From the NCBI GenBank assembly GCA_038093975.1, contig JBBPTG010000007.1, positions 1 through 64,000 on the forward strand: DNA of 64,000 nt. The letters run 5' to 3'. The notes beneath the pieces were generated by a model. The model ran no database searches. It had not been told where the DNA came from and saw only the letters and a list, made by a program, of their open reading frames with translations. A program made the translations under genes and the position numbers. Origin of the DNA: Chalciporus piperatus. Its lineage: Eukaryota; Basidiomycota; Agaricomycetes; Boletales; Boletaceae. Below, in pieces: positions 46,317 to 56,800 of this stretch; within the stretch, counting starts at the first letter, position 1; every line of letters starts with the position of its first letter.

Positions 46317-47532
46317 ATGAGCGACAAACGCTACCCACATTCCGAGGCTGTCTTCGCGTGAGAAGAATTCCACTTACTGACTTTCGCTGGTAACCTACAT
46401 AACTGAGTGACATCACAGTATAATGGGGCCCACCGGAGCGGGGAAGTCTTCGGTGAGCATGTCCGCTGAGCAACGTCCTGCTCAATACTGATTCGATCTT
46501 TCGTGGCGTAGTTTATCAACACAGTAACTGGCTCTGTCCCGGTCGTTCGAATAAGCTCTGGGTTACACAGAATTGAAGTATCACGCTGGGTCACCGCAGA
46601 TGGTCACGTACTCAACATCATCGACACGCCGGGGTTCCATGACGACGTGACGGAAGTCCAAGTCCTTCGAATGATTTCGCACTTCCTAAATAAAGAGCAC
46701 GCACCTTCCCTCCATACTATTCCTTTGCTTGATGTTAATGTCAATCCCAGGTATAGTGGGCCCGAAAAACACTTGACCGGGCTGATATATATTCAGCCAA
46801 TCAACACCGCACTGGTGCCTGGATCACCGAAACAGAACCTGCACGTGTTTCAGGAACTGTGTGGCTCTCAGTCTCTTAAGAACATCGTCATTGCCACGAC
46901 CAAGTGGGATTTGGTCGATCTGATTGTAGGGGCCAAACGAGAACTAGAGTTCAAATCCGAGGAGCCTTTCTTCAAATCTCTCATCGAAGCGGGCGCCGTG
47001 ATGATACGTCATAACGATAATCTCGCCTCTGCTTCGAAGATCATAGCCTACCTTCGTGGCAAGGAAAGTGTGAAAACTGGCATCATCGACGAGCTATTTG
47101 TAAGAAGCTCTGTCACCTACATCCCCATCGCGCGCATGCTAAACAAGGGGCTAGGCGCTGCTTGGAAAAGATGACGGTGACAGGCTTGCTACGGAACAGG
47201 CTGCCATTCAGGCGAACACTGTGGAGTTGGAGCGTGTCCTCGTGGAAGAACGAAGGAAGTCGGAAGCGGAAAGATTGAGGTTCGAAAGACAGAAAAGCAT
47301 CTTGGATGATCAGATTCGGGCATTGTCAAAGAAACGGGAGGAAGACAGGATAGCACAAGAAAAAGCAATGCGAGATGCCATCGAGGCGAAGGACAGAGAG
47401 TTGGCACGTATACTTGACGAACAACGGAGGACGGTGGAAGCAGAGAGAGCCAAGCTGGAATCACAGCGACACTCCTTGAATCGTCAGGTGACAAGGTGCG
47501 CACCCAAGATTTCACTGAGCCTTCTCAATTGA
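46317..47532 (+). CDS. AIG1-like GTPase, truncated in the coiled coil, G-A
   Basis: It starts MSDKRYPHSEAVFA, then P-loop IMGPTGAGKSS, FINTVTGSVPVV, G3 DTPGFHDD and G4 IATTKWDLVD. After DELF a short intron (donor GTAAGA at about 47101, acceptor GGCTAG) joins ALLGKDDGDRLATEQ and a charged coiled coil. The frame ends at SLNRQ plus an unrelated 14-residue tail (VTRCAPKISLSLLN). G3-G5 continue at this point with about 100 more coiled-coil residues and a Trp/Gly module. Sequence is clearly diverged from G3-G5. The next gene G-B begins only 3 bp after this stop. It may be functional as a short form or a decaying copy. Confidence 0.75.
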
Positions 47533-47534
47533 AC

Positions 47535-48585
47535 ATGTTGAATTGCGGCAGTAATAATGCGAGTGGCACTGTTCCTGACTCTGAGCCTATGGTCGTGTAA
47601 GCAGAATGTTACATCCTTTTTTCGGTGGTACTGACAGAATTATGTGGCAGCATCATGGGCCCCGCCGGTGCGGGAAAGTCTTCTGTACGTAGATCCTTTG
47701 TGTTTTATCCTCCTTGGCGCTGATCCTCAGTGTCTTGTTTTTGATTTAGTTCATCAAGTTGATCACCGGGTCTGAGGAAGCTCGAGTCAGAGATAAACTG
47801 GAATCCGAGGCACACGAAGTTCGTGTAATACGTTGGGTTGCGAAAGATGGGAGGGTGCTTCATCTTGCTGACACGCCTGCTTTCAACGACTCGGGCAATG
47901 GCACGACGGGCGCCCAAGCTCTCAGGATCATCGCGAACTTCTTGCTTGACGAGTATGAAACATTCTTCTGTCCTATTTCTTGGTGTTCACGAGTCGATCA
48001 TCCTGCAGGTCCAAACGCGACAACAGACATCTCTCTGGGCTTATCTATGTCCACCCGATCAGCGACGATCGGGTGACCGGGTCAGCGAGACGTACTCTGC
48101 GGATGTTCACGGCGCTCTGCGGCTCTCAAGCCCTACAACATGTCATCATCATCACTTCCAAGTGGGATAAAATTGACCCAGCTGTAGGGGCCAGACGAGA
48201 GAAGGAGCTGATGTCGAAAGAGACCTTATTCAAGCCTTTGATCGACGCACGTGCCATCATGCTACGTCAGGACAATGGCCTGTCGTCTGCCTCAAGAATC
48301 CTCTCCTACCTTTACGGTAGGCAGCCTGTTAAGACGATGGTCGTCGATGAGCTGCTCTCCGGGAAGACCCTGGCAGAGACGTCCGCTGGCCAGGTGCTCA
48401 ATGAGGAGATCCAGTTGCTGTTGAAGAAGAGCCGAGATGACAACGTAATGCTACAAAGAGAAATGCTGAACGCTATCAAGATAAAGGATACGGAGTTGCA
48501 AGGCACCCTCGAGGAGGAACGAAAGGCGAGGGAACAGGAGAGGGCTAGGTTGGAAAACATGCGAGACATCTTGAGGTCCAGATGA
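47535..48585 (+). CDS. AIG1-like GTPase, truncated, with altered G3 motif, G-B
   Basis: It starts MLNCGSNNASGTVPDSEPMV at 47535, then the P-loop IMGPAGAGKSS on the second exon and FIKLITGSEEARV on the third. G3 reads DTPAFNDS in place of DTPGFDDS, losing the invariant switch-II Gly. G4 is ITSKWDKID. The coiled coil follows and stops at MRDILRSR (48585), almost exactly where G-A stops, apparently by a small indel relative to G3-G5 (which read ILNSQITQL). The lost Gly and the truncation suggest a weak or dead GTPase. Confidence 0.75.
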
Positions 48586-48687
48586 ATGAGGTGAATTACC
48601 TAGTCGCGAGAGCTTCACCGCGCGGACAAGGTTATATTTGTTTTATGTAATCAGAGCCTACTGGCGTCTCAGGCTCTCCGAATCTCT

Positions 48688-48740
48688 TCCAGACTAGGTC
48701 ATCTGACATCCACTCACCTCGCTGAAGAGACCTTTCTTTC
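48688..48740 (+). repeat. dispersed repeat copy 3
   Basis: AGACTAGGTCA followed by CTCGCTGAAGAGACCTTTC, as at 52330-52372. Confidence 0.5.
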
Positions 48741-48771
48741 CTTGTGGCACACTCAAGCTGAAAACCACCTT

Positions 48772-48935
48772 GGCTTGTTCGAACGATCGGGACAGAGCCA
48801 GTTACTGTGTTGGTAAACTACACCATGAAAGATCAAATCAGTATTGAGCAGGACCTTGCTCGGCCGCGACACGCTCACTGAAGACTTCCCCGCTCCGGTG
48901 GGCCCTGGAATTCTTCTCACGCGAAGACAGCCTCG
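48772..48935 (-). pseudogene. inverted GTPase P-loop fragment
   Basis: The minus strand reads the G-A second exon and adjoining intron: GPTGAGKSS, an intron-like stretch, then a VYQHSNWLCP-type shift of the FINTVTG exon start. It matches about 46420-46560 in inverted orientation with scattered changes. Nothing beyond is preserved, so it is a dead duplicate. Confidence 0.65.
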
Positions 48936-49634
48936 GAATGTCGCTCATCCTGTATTGATGGTCCAAAAGGTTTTCCGGCTGGACCACGATCATCAAATGA
49001 TTGTTTACAGTTTACACCTTTACCGTCGCCCCTCGTTCAAGGCACGTGTTCAACATTTGGAATGACTCGGAAACCTGACGCCCTTCTTGCTGTGATTAAC
49101 CCTGTACCCTCTGGGTCTGATAAGGAGTTCCTATCACAGATCTGAGCATCAGAAAAACCTACCAAGAGAATTGTGTTTCCAGCACTGGCATAGCCTTTCT
49201 CCTTGAATTTACACTGGAACTTCCCGAAGGCGAAGCGACAATGCGATGTTTCCATGATACATTATGGGTATAAGGGGTTGTTTGGGTGTATAATTTATCA
49301 TTTCAGGGTCGTGCTTCCATACAGCAGCCTCGAGGCAGCACCACTGGCACTGAGCAGAGCAGTCTTGTCACGGTAACGTTATCGCTTGACGACTCTTTGA
49401 AGGCCTACTACGCGAGAGCTTGTGAGGATCCTGATTGGACCAGTGGTGGACTCTCCCCTTTTGTTTTTCCAGAGAGTCCGAACACGCGTTTTTGCACTCG
49501 GCTAACCCGCTTATTCCTGCAGATGCATCTCAACCTCCTGCATCCAGTTTGTCTGCGCCACTGCGCCACTTCGTGCTGTATCCTGCGCGCATATCTCAAC
49601 GGGGATGGATTGCAGAAAAATCTTGCTTGCGATG

Positions 49635-49641
49635 TATAAAA
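49635..49641 (+). promoter_or_regulatory. TATA box of G4
   Basis: TATAAAA within the block TGTATAAAAGGACGAGAC, conserved upstream of G3, G4 and G5, 228 bp before the start codon. Confidence 0.6.
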
Positions 49642-49868
49642 GGACGAGACTTTCTTTGAAAGTGCTCAACTACGACGCCCCCAACTGATCATCTCTATCA
49701 ATTAATTCGATTCGCAAACCTTGTCTAAGTATGTATGATCCCACTGCTCGTTGGCGTGAGGAACTAACAAGATGATCAGACCTACCCGAGATATGACACC
49801 GTTAGTAGTCTGTCGACGATACCATTGCACTCGGAACTTAGTATGAGGTTTTCAGTCCTGCCAGAACA

Positions 49869-52081
49869 ATGCCTTCCGCAAACGCACCGAACCGATCCCA
49901 AACCAAGGATACGACCTCGTAAGTAGATTGACCCTTCTATCGAAGACACATCCTCATTATATTAGCCCCGCGCGTGGCACGCATTCCGACTCGGAGGCCA
50001 TGATTGCGTGAGTAGGGTTCTCACTCATGGAGATTGCATGGTCACAAACAACTCACGACACTCGATAGTATCATGGGTCCCACCGGCGCTGGAAAGTCCT
50101 CGGTAAACGATCTAGTATTGTGAAATATCTAGTTCGATACTGACCTGTGGTTTTCGCGGTCCAGTTTATCAAATTGCTCACCAGGTCCGACGATGTCGTC
50201 ATCGGGGATAACCTGGAGTCCGAGACGAGCGACGTGCAAGTCATACGTTGGGTCACGGATGATGGCGTGGTCAACCTGATTGATACGCCCGGGTTCGATG
50301 ATTCGCGCGATGGCATCACCGATGCCAGTGTTCTTGAGATGATCGCGAAATTCTTGTTGGACGAGTACGGATGTCCATTCTCCTGTTTACCTCACACGCT
50401 GATCGCTCCTCAGGTATCAAGACGACAAGCGACATCTGACTGGATTGATTTACTTCCACTCGATCAGCGATGATCGGGTGACTGGATCAGCGAGACGTAA
50501 TCTCCGCATGTTCCAAGGGCTTTGCGGTTCCCAAGCCCTGAAGAACGTCGTCGTCGCCACGTCCAAGTGGGACAAGGTGACGCCCACCCTGGGTGCTCAA
50601 CGAGAGAAGGAGTTGAAGTCGAAGCCCACGTTGTTCAAGCCCCTGATCGATGCTGGTGCGACGATGCTACCCCACGACAATGGCCTCGTCTCTGCCTTGA
50701 GGATCATGTCCTACATCCGCGAGTTGAACCCTGTTCAAGCCGTCATCGTCGACGAGCTCCTCTCTGGGAAGACTTTGGGCGAAACCTCCGCTGCAGATGC
50801 ACTCACGCAAGAGATTCAGGCTCTATTGCAGAAGAACGAAGAGGATCGACTCACGCTAGAGAGAGAGATGCAAGACGCCATCAAGGCAAAGGACTCAGAG
50901 CTGCAGCGCGTCATCGAGGAGGAACGAAAGGCAAGGGAACAAGATAAGGCGAAGTTGGAGCAGAAGCAAGACACCTTGAATTCTCGGATTACGCAGCTTA
51001 CGCTAGAAAACCAGAGGATGCAAGAGTCTATCAAGGCCAAGGACGAAGAAGCGCAACGCGACCGCCAGAGGACGGAAGCGGAGTTTATCCGTATCCGTGA
51101 CGAAGACCGAAAGGCGAGGGAAGCAGACAAGGCGACTCAGGCGAGACTTTTCGAAGAAAGGGAGAAAGCGCGACGTGAGGAAGATCGTCAGGCGAGGGAA
51201 GCAGAGAAGGCGGCGCAGGAGAAACTCCTCGCTGAAAAGGAGAAAGAATTACAGCGCATCAGTGACAAAGGAAAGGAATTCCGCATCACCTATGTGGAGG
51301 CGCAAACCGAGGCCAAGTTCAAGTTCGCTTTCTTGGGCAGCAAGAGCGAAGGCTATTACGCCAATTGTGGGGGATCCTCTCGATGGTACATCTGGTCTTG
51401 CTAATAGCTGGTCTTTGAGGCTGAGGTTGCCGTTGCTCAGGATTGGATGCCCTAGTGGACTTTCAAAAGTTCTACGTGCGGAGAATGTCGACGACGTGCT
51501 CAAGCTCTTTGCGGGCCCCGATGGCAATTATCTCTTGGAAACTCGCTCCCGGATTTGTGAGTTATATGTTCGCTCAATTGAAAGGAGATGACCTGAGCAA
51601 GAACGCATTGCGCGTCCAGACAGTTGTGGGGTAGCATCGGGAGTTCCCAAAGGCAAAATCGCGCTCTATGCCTTTGGGGAGGGTAACACGTGGTTTGCAC
51701 TCCTAGAAAGCGGTACCTGGATGTCTTCCGGCCTGCCTGCGTCTTTGAAACGAAGGATCGATGACGTAGGCGGATCGAACATCAGGACGCTGTCCTTTGG
51801 CGAGGATGATAGCTGGGCTATGACGTATGGCAACAATAGATGGGCCACGCATGGCGTTCACTCAGACCTAAATGACAAACTGCACTCTTTTGATAGTGTG
51901 AAGGTAAGTTTTGTTGATTTCTACCTGCCCGTGGCCCTTAGGTTACTGACCCCTCCCGAAGAATATTGTTTTGAGTCCGTGGGATTCAAACCACTGGTTC
52001 GTCGAGCATGGGGACGGTTCTTGGAGCCATCGTACACCAAAGTCATGGCATGAGGATCTCCGCAGTATTTTGGATAAGTGA
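49869..52081 (+). CDS. AIG1-like GTPase with coiled coil and Trp/Gly repeat module, G4
   Basis: It starts MPSANAPNRSQTKDTT. P-loop IMGPTGAGKSS lies on its own exon (about 50070-50102). FIKLLTRSDDVV, G3 DTPGFDDSRDG and G4 ATSKWDKV follow. The coiled coil has the DRKAREADK repeats. An intron (GTACAT...CTCAG, ending about 51435) leads to LFAGPDGNYLLETRSR, then another intron, then YAFGEGNTWFALLESGTW, SWAMTYGNNRWATHGVHS and, after a last intron, HWFVEHGDGSWSH, ending at 52081. About 3.9 kb direct duplicate of G5. With the first C-terminal intron retained the protein would stop at YIWSC. Confidence 0.83.
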
Positions 52082-52179
52082 GCCAAGAGTCCATGTATAT
52101 CTACGATACCTGGAATTCTCCGGCATTCAAGTAATTTTGCTCAACATGAACGACTCGGCTTGAGTGTCCGTCTAATTGT

Positions 52180-52260
52180 GTGTTAACTGCTCATAAGTGA
52201 GCGGAAGCCTGCGTGGGGCTAAGTAAATCAATAGGCAGTATGGTCGACCTCGGTCTCAAC
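52180..52260 (-). repeat. LINE 3'-tail fragment
   Basis: TGTGTTAACTGCTCATAAGT and the following GAGCGGAAGCCTGCGTGGGG match 56387-56450, which is the 3' untranslated part of a LINE remnant. Only this piece is present here. Confidence 0.6.
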
Positions 52261-52287
52261 TTGAAGGCTACGACTAGGAGTGCTATC

Positions 52288-52372
52288 CTAGTGGAGGGTG
52301 ATTTGAACCCGACTCTTCAATGGGTCTGGGAGACTAGGTCACCGTCACTCAGCTCGCTGAAGAGACCTTTCC
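52288..52372 (+). repeat. dispersed repeat copy 4
   Basis: The copy with the longest overlap to both neighbours: its left half matches the 24-kb copy and its right half the 48-kb copy. Possibly a short nonautonomous element. Confidence 0.5.
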
Positions 52373-53492
52373 TTGGCGCACGCTTGGCAAAGGATGACGT
52401 CTCCGGGCGGAATTTGCCACTCCCACTGGCAACGGTGACTCGGAGTACTGCCATCAGGGCTCACTGTCGATTAAGGTCCTGTTTGAGATGCGGCAGTCCT
52501 ACAGCTCAGTATTGCTGACCGAGTGCTAACCGCACTCGGTTAGCACTCGCTCAGCAGCCCTTTAATATCAACGACTAGTAAACGGCTAGAACAGCACTGT
52601 CAGCACCTCAAGGTCTCACTAGCAGCATTGGCAAGCCGCATTGCAGATGACTGACCTTAGATCTATCCTGAAGGATCCCGCGTTGCAATCGAGATTGCTG
52701 AGACAACCACCCCATTTCTGTGGTCAGTGGTTCCTCGAGTCATTTGTTCAGCATCATCAGCGCGACAGACTGCGCGCATCCACGACTATTCCGAGGTTGT
52801 GTTAATTGAAATTCCTGCCAGGGACACGATTATCGAGGACGTCTGGTGGTGACCGGTGAGTGCTGGTAGCACCGTTGACTCACGTTGATCACTGTCGATT
52901 AAGGGCCCCGCTACTATAGACACCAGGTTGTTGAAAGTGGTGAAATGGCTGTGGCAGAACAAATTGAACGTCTGTGACAGTGCGATCGATTTTCCGCACG
53001 AGGGTGAGGGACCACGATCCAATCAAATGATTGTTTCCAGTTTACACCTTCAAGTTCACGATCAGCTTCCCGTTGGTAGGCGTTCAACATTTGGAATGAC
53101 TCGGAAACCTGACGCCCTTCTTGCTGTGATTAGGTTAACCCTGTATCCTCAGGGTCTGATAGGGAGTTCCGATCCTCCCAAGGGAATTGTGTTTCCAGCA
53201 TTGCCATTGCTTTCCCCAAATTCACATGGGAACTTCCCGAAGGCGAAGGGTGACAACGCGACTTTCATTATACATGTATCACTTCAAGGTTCGTGCTTCA
53301 GACATACAGCAGCATCGAGGCAGGCATTCCGTCTTAATCAAAGCCACCATCCTCTGGCTCATCTTTTCCATTTCCAGTTAGCCGAGAACTTGAAGGGGTG
53401 TCCGCGTGTTTTGCGCCATTCAACTCAACCTCCTGCATCCGGTTTGTCTGAGCCCCCAACAGGGATGAATTGGAGAATTCTTGCTCGCAATG

Positions 53493-53499
53493 TATAAAA
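53493..53499 (+). promoter_or_regulatory. TATA box of G5
   Basis: TATAAAA in TGTATAAAAGGACGAGAC, 273 bp before the start codon. Confidence 0.6.
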
Positions 53500-53771
53500 G
53501 GACGAGACTTTCCCCCAAAGTGCTCAACCACGACGCTCCGCCAACTCTGATCATCTCTATCAATTCATTCGATCCACAACCTTGTCCAAGTATCCACGAT
53601 CCCTTTTCTCGTTGGCGTGAGGAACTAACAAGAAGATATGCAGACCTATCGCGACAAAGCCTTTCGCGGACGCGCGTGACCTCCAACCCGAAGATATGAC
53701 ACCGTTAGTAGTCTGTCGAGGATACCGTTGTACTCGGAACTAAGTATGAGGTTTTCAGTCCTGCCAAGACA

Positions 53772-55998
53772 ATGCCTTCCGCAAACGCACCGCTCAAGGC
53801 GGACCAATCGCAAACCAACGATACGACCCTGTAAGTAGATTGATCCTTCTATCGAAGACACATTCTCATTATAGTAGCCCCGCGCATGGCACGCACCCCG
53901 ACTCGGAGGCCATGATTGCGTGAGTAGGGTTCCCACTCATGGAGATTGCATGGTCACAAGCAACTCACGACACTCGATAGTATCATGGGTCCTACCGGCG
54001 CTGGAAAGTCCTCGGTAGACGATCTAGTATTGTACATCATCTAGTTACTGACCTATGGTTCTCGCGGTCCAGTTTATCAAATTGCTCACCGGGTCCGATG
54101 ATGTCGTCGTCGGGACAAGCCTGGAGTCCGAGACCAGCGACGTGCGTGTCGTACCTTGGGTCACGGATGATGGCGTGATCAACCTTATCGATACGCCCGG
54201 GTTCGACGATTCGCATGATAACATCACCGATGCAGGCGTTCTTGAGATGGTCGCGAAATTCTTGTTGAAAGAGTACGGATCTCCATTCTCATTTTTACCT
54301 CACACACTGATCGTTCCTCAGGTATCAAGACGACAAGCGACATCTGACTGGATTGATTTACTTCCACCCAATCAGCGATGATAGGGTGACTGGATCAGCG
54401 AGACGTAATCTCCGCATGTTCCAGGGGCTCTGCGGTTCCCAAGCCCTCAAGAACGTCGTCATCGCCACGTCCAAATGGGACAAGGTGACACCCACCCTGG
54501 GTGCTCAACGAGAGAGGGAATTGAAGTCGAAGCCCACGTTGTTCAAGCCTCTGATCGACGCTCATGCGAAGATGATACCCCACGACAATGGCCTCGTCTC
54601 TGCCTTGAGGATTATGTCCTACATCCGCGAGTTGAACCCTGTCCAAGCCGTCATCGTCGACGAGCTCCTCTCTGGAAAGACTTTGGGCGAAACCTCCGCT
54701 GCAGATGCACTCACGCAAGAGATTCAGGCTCTGCTGCAGAAGAACGAAGAGGATCGACTCACGCTGGAGAAAGAGATGCGAGATGCCATCGAGGCAAAGG
54801 ACACAGAGCTGCAGCGCGTCATCGAGGAGGAGCGAAAGGCGAGGGAACAAGATAAGGCGAAGTTGGAGCAGAAGCAAGACATCTTGAATTCTCAGATTAC
54901 GCAGCTTGCCCTCGAAAACCAGAAGATGCAAGAGTCTATCAAGGCCAAGGACGAGGAAGCGCGACGGGAACGCCAGAGGACGGAAGCAGAGTTTACCCGT
55001 ATCCGTGACGAAGACCGGAAGGCGAGGGAGGCAGACAAGACGACTCAGGCGAGACTTTTCGAAGAAAGGGAGAAAGCGCGACGCGAGGAAGACCGGAAGG
55101 CGAGGGAAGCAGAGAAGGCGGCGCAGGAGAAACGTCTCGCTGACAGGGTGAACGAACTACAGCGCATCCGTAACGACGGAAAGAAACACAAGGTGGACTA
55201 CGTCACCGATCTGAAGGAGAAAAGCAACACCAAGTTCAAGTTCGCTTTCGTGGGCACTGAGAGCGAAGGCTATTACGTCCGTCGCGGGCTATCCTCTGGA
55301 TGGTACGTCTGGTCTTGCTCATGGAGCCGGTCTCTGACGCCGAGGTTGCTGTTGGTCAGGGATGGATGCCCTAAGGAACTTTTACATGCTCTAAGGACGG
55401 AGGACGTCGAAGACGTGCGTAGGCTCTTTGCGGGCCCCGATGGCAAATATTTCTTGCGAACTCGCTCCCGAATTTGTAAGTTATATGTTCGCTCAACTCA
55501 AAGGAGATGACCTGAACAAGAACGCCTTGCGTACAGACAGTTATGGGGTGGCATCGGGAGTTCCGCGAGGCGAAATCGCGCTCTATGCATTTGGGGAGGG
55601 TAACACGTGGTTTGCACTCCTAAAAAGCGGTACCTGGATGTCTTCCGGCGTGCCTGTGTCTTTGGAACGAAGGATCAACGAAGTAGACGGATTGAACATC
55701 AAGACGGTATCCTTTGGCCCAGATGATAGCTGGGCTATGACGTATGGCAACAATAGATGGGCCACGCACGGCGTTCACTCAGACCTAAATGACAAACTGC
55801 ACTCTTTTGATAGTGTGAAGGTAAGTTTTGTTGATTTCTACCTGCCCGTGGCCCTTAGGTTACTGACCCCTCCCGAAGAATATTGTTTTGAGTCCGTGGG
55901 ATTCAAACCACTGGTTCGTCGAGCATGGGGACGGTTCTTGGAGCCATCGTACACCAAAGGCATGGCATGAGGATCTCCGCAGTATTTTCGATAAGTGA
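53772..55998 (+). CDS. AIG1-like GTPase with coiled coil and Trp/Gly repeat module, G5
   Basis: It starts MPSANAPLKADQSQTNDTT, identical to G3. P-loop IMGPTGAGKSS, FIKLLTGSDDVVVG, G3 DTPGFDDSHDN, G4 ATSKWDKVT. The coiled coil of about 170 residues ends KHKVDYVTDLKEKSNTKF. C-terminal module: FAFVGTESEGYYVRRG, an intron with donor GTACGT, then RRLFAGPDGKYFLRTRSR, YAFGEGNTWFALLKSGTW, SWAMTYGNNRWATHGVHS and HWFVEHGDGSWSH to the stop at 55998. The C-terminal units each place Trp residues about 10-15 apart, like small beta-propeller blades. The longest and best preserved copy of the family; no stop interrupts even the unspliced first C-terminal intron. Confidence 0.85.
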
Positions 55999-56273
55999 GC
56001 CAAGAGTCCATGTATATCTACGATACCTGGAATTCTCCGTCATTCAAGTAATTTTGCTCAACATGAACGATTCCGCTTGAGTGTCCGTTAGTTTCCTATA
56101 CACGCGTAGCCCCGGGCGATGTCCTGAATGCGCCATGTGGCCAGAAAGACTATAGCTAAGTCAGGAAACGTATGGAGAGCCCGTGACCAGATGTCTGCGT
56201 GGTAAACTCAGCCGGATCGGAGTGAATTATGCTGGGGGAGGAGGATGGTTGACTGTGGCTCTTTGTATCTCCC

Positions 56274-56800
56274 CCTTTTTTTTATTGATCCGTGCTTATT
56301 GTCCAGTGAAGCCGCAGCCCCTTGTCGGACAGTACATACGATTTTGTCAGTTCGTATGTACGTATCGTGAATGTATTGTGTGTTAACTGCTCAAAAGTGA
56401 GCGGAAGCCTGCGAGGGGCTAAGTAAATCAGTAGATGGCCCGGGTGGGGTCGACCTTGGTGTGGGTCCTGAACGCGTGCTGACCATATCCGAATTGTAGT
56501 CCCTGGATCTAATCTAGTGGGTTTAGGTACGCTCGGGGCGGGGATCCGGGGTTGAGGTCTCCGGATTGTCTGGCGAAACGGCATGTGACGTGTATGAATC
56601 TGAGTGTGGGTTTGGTGCACTTGGCGTCGTTGAGTAGCCTAGGTATTTGCCTGGCTTTCCCTTGTGGGGTGTGGCGGAGTCTGAGTCTGTGCTGGGCGTA
56701 TTGGGGAAAGTGGAGCAAGAAGTGAGCCGTTGTATGCCCATGCGGGAGGACCTCGCACGATAACGCGTACCCAGTACAATCGGTGGCATGCACAAGAATC
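56274..56800 (-). mobile_element. LINE (non-LTR retrotransposon) 3' remnant
   Basis: On the minus strand 56793-56509 reads the end of a fungal LINE reverse-transcriptase ORF: TAHFLLHFPQYAQHRLRLRH, then RLLNDAKCTKPTLRFIHVTC and RFARQSGDL. This is the usual HFLLHCP...LL.D......L.FI..T.RF end of these proteins, with part of the Cys motif degenerate. A 3' untranslated region of about 230 bp follows and ends in an A-rich tail (the T run at 56278-56286 on the + strand). No RT core motifs are intact upstream, so it is 5'-truncated. It lies just downstream of G5. Confidence 0.7.

Larger units (their letters stand above)
48586..49868. other. duplicated promoter segment of G4 with embedded repeats
   Basis: About 48985-49868 is a diverged copy of the sequence upstream of G5 (about 53005-53771). 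The left part has the dispersed AGACTAGGTC repeat (about 48688-48740) and an inverted GTPase fragment. Confidence 0.6.
52082..53771. other. spacer and promoter of G5
   Basis: The left part holds a LINE 3'-tail fragment (about 52180-52260) and a dispersed repeat copy (about 52288-52370). About 52563-53771 is the inverted duplicate of the G3 upstream region. No independent gene is supported despite a 189-codon open frame at 52928-53497. Confidence 0.65.

Noticed and set aside
46317..48585. single tandem double-GTPase gene
   Set aside because: Joining the G-A coiled coil to the next exon after CAG leads directly to TAA, and G-B has its own good start codon. Two genes are the simpler model.
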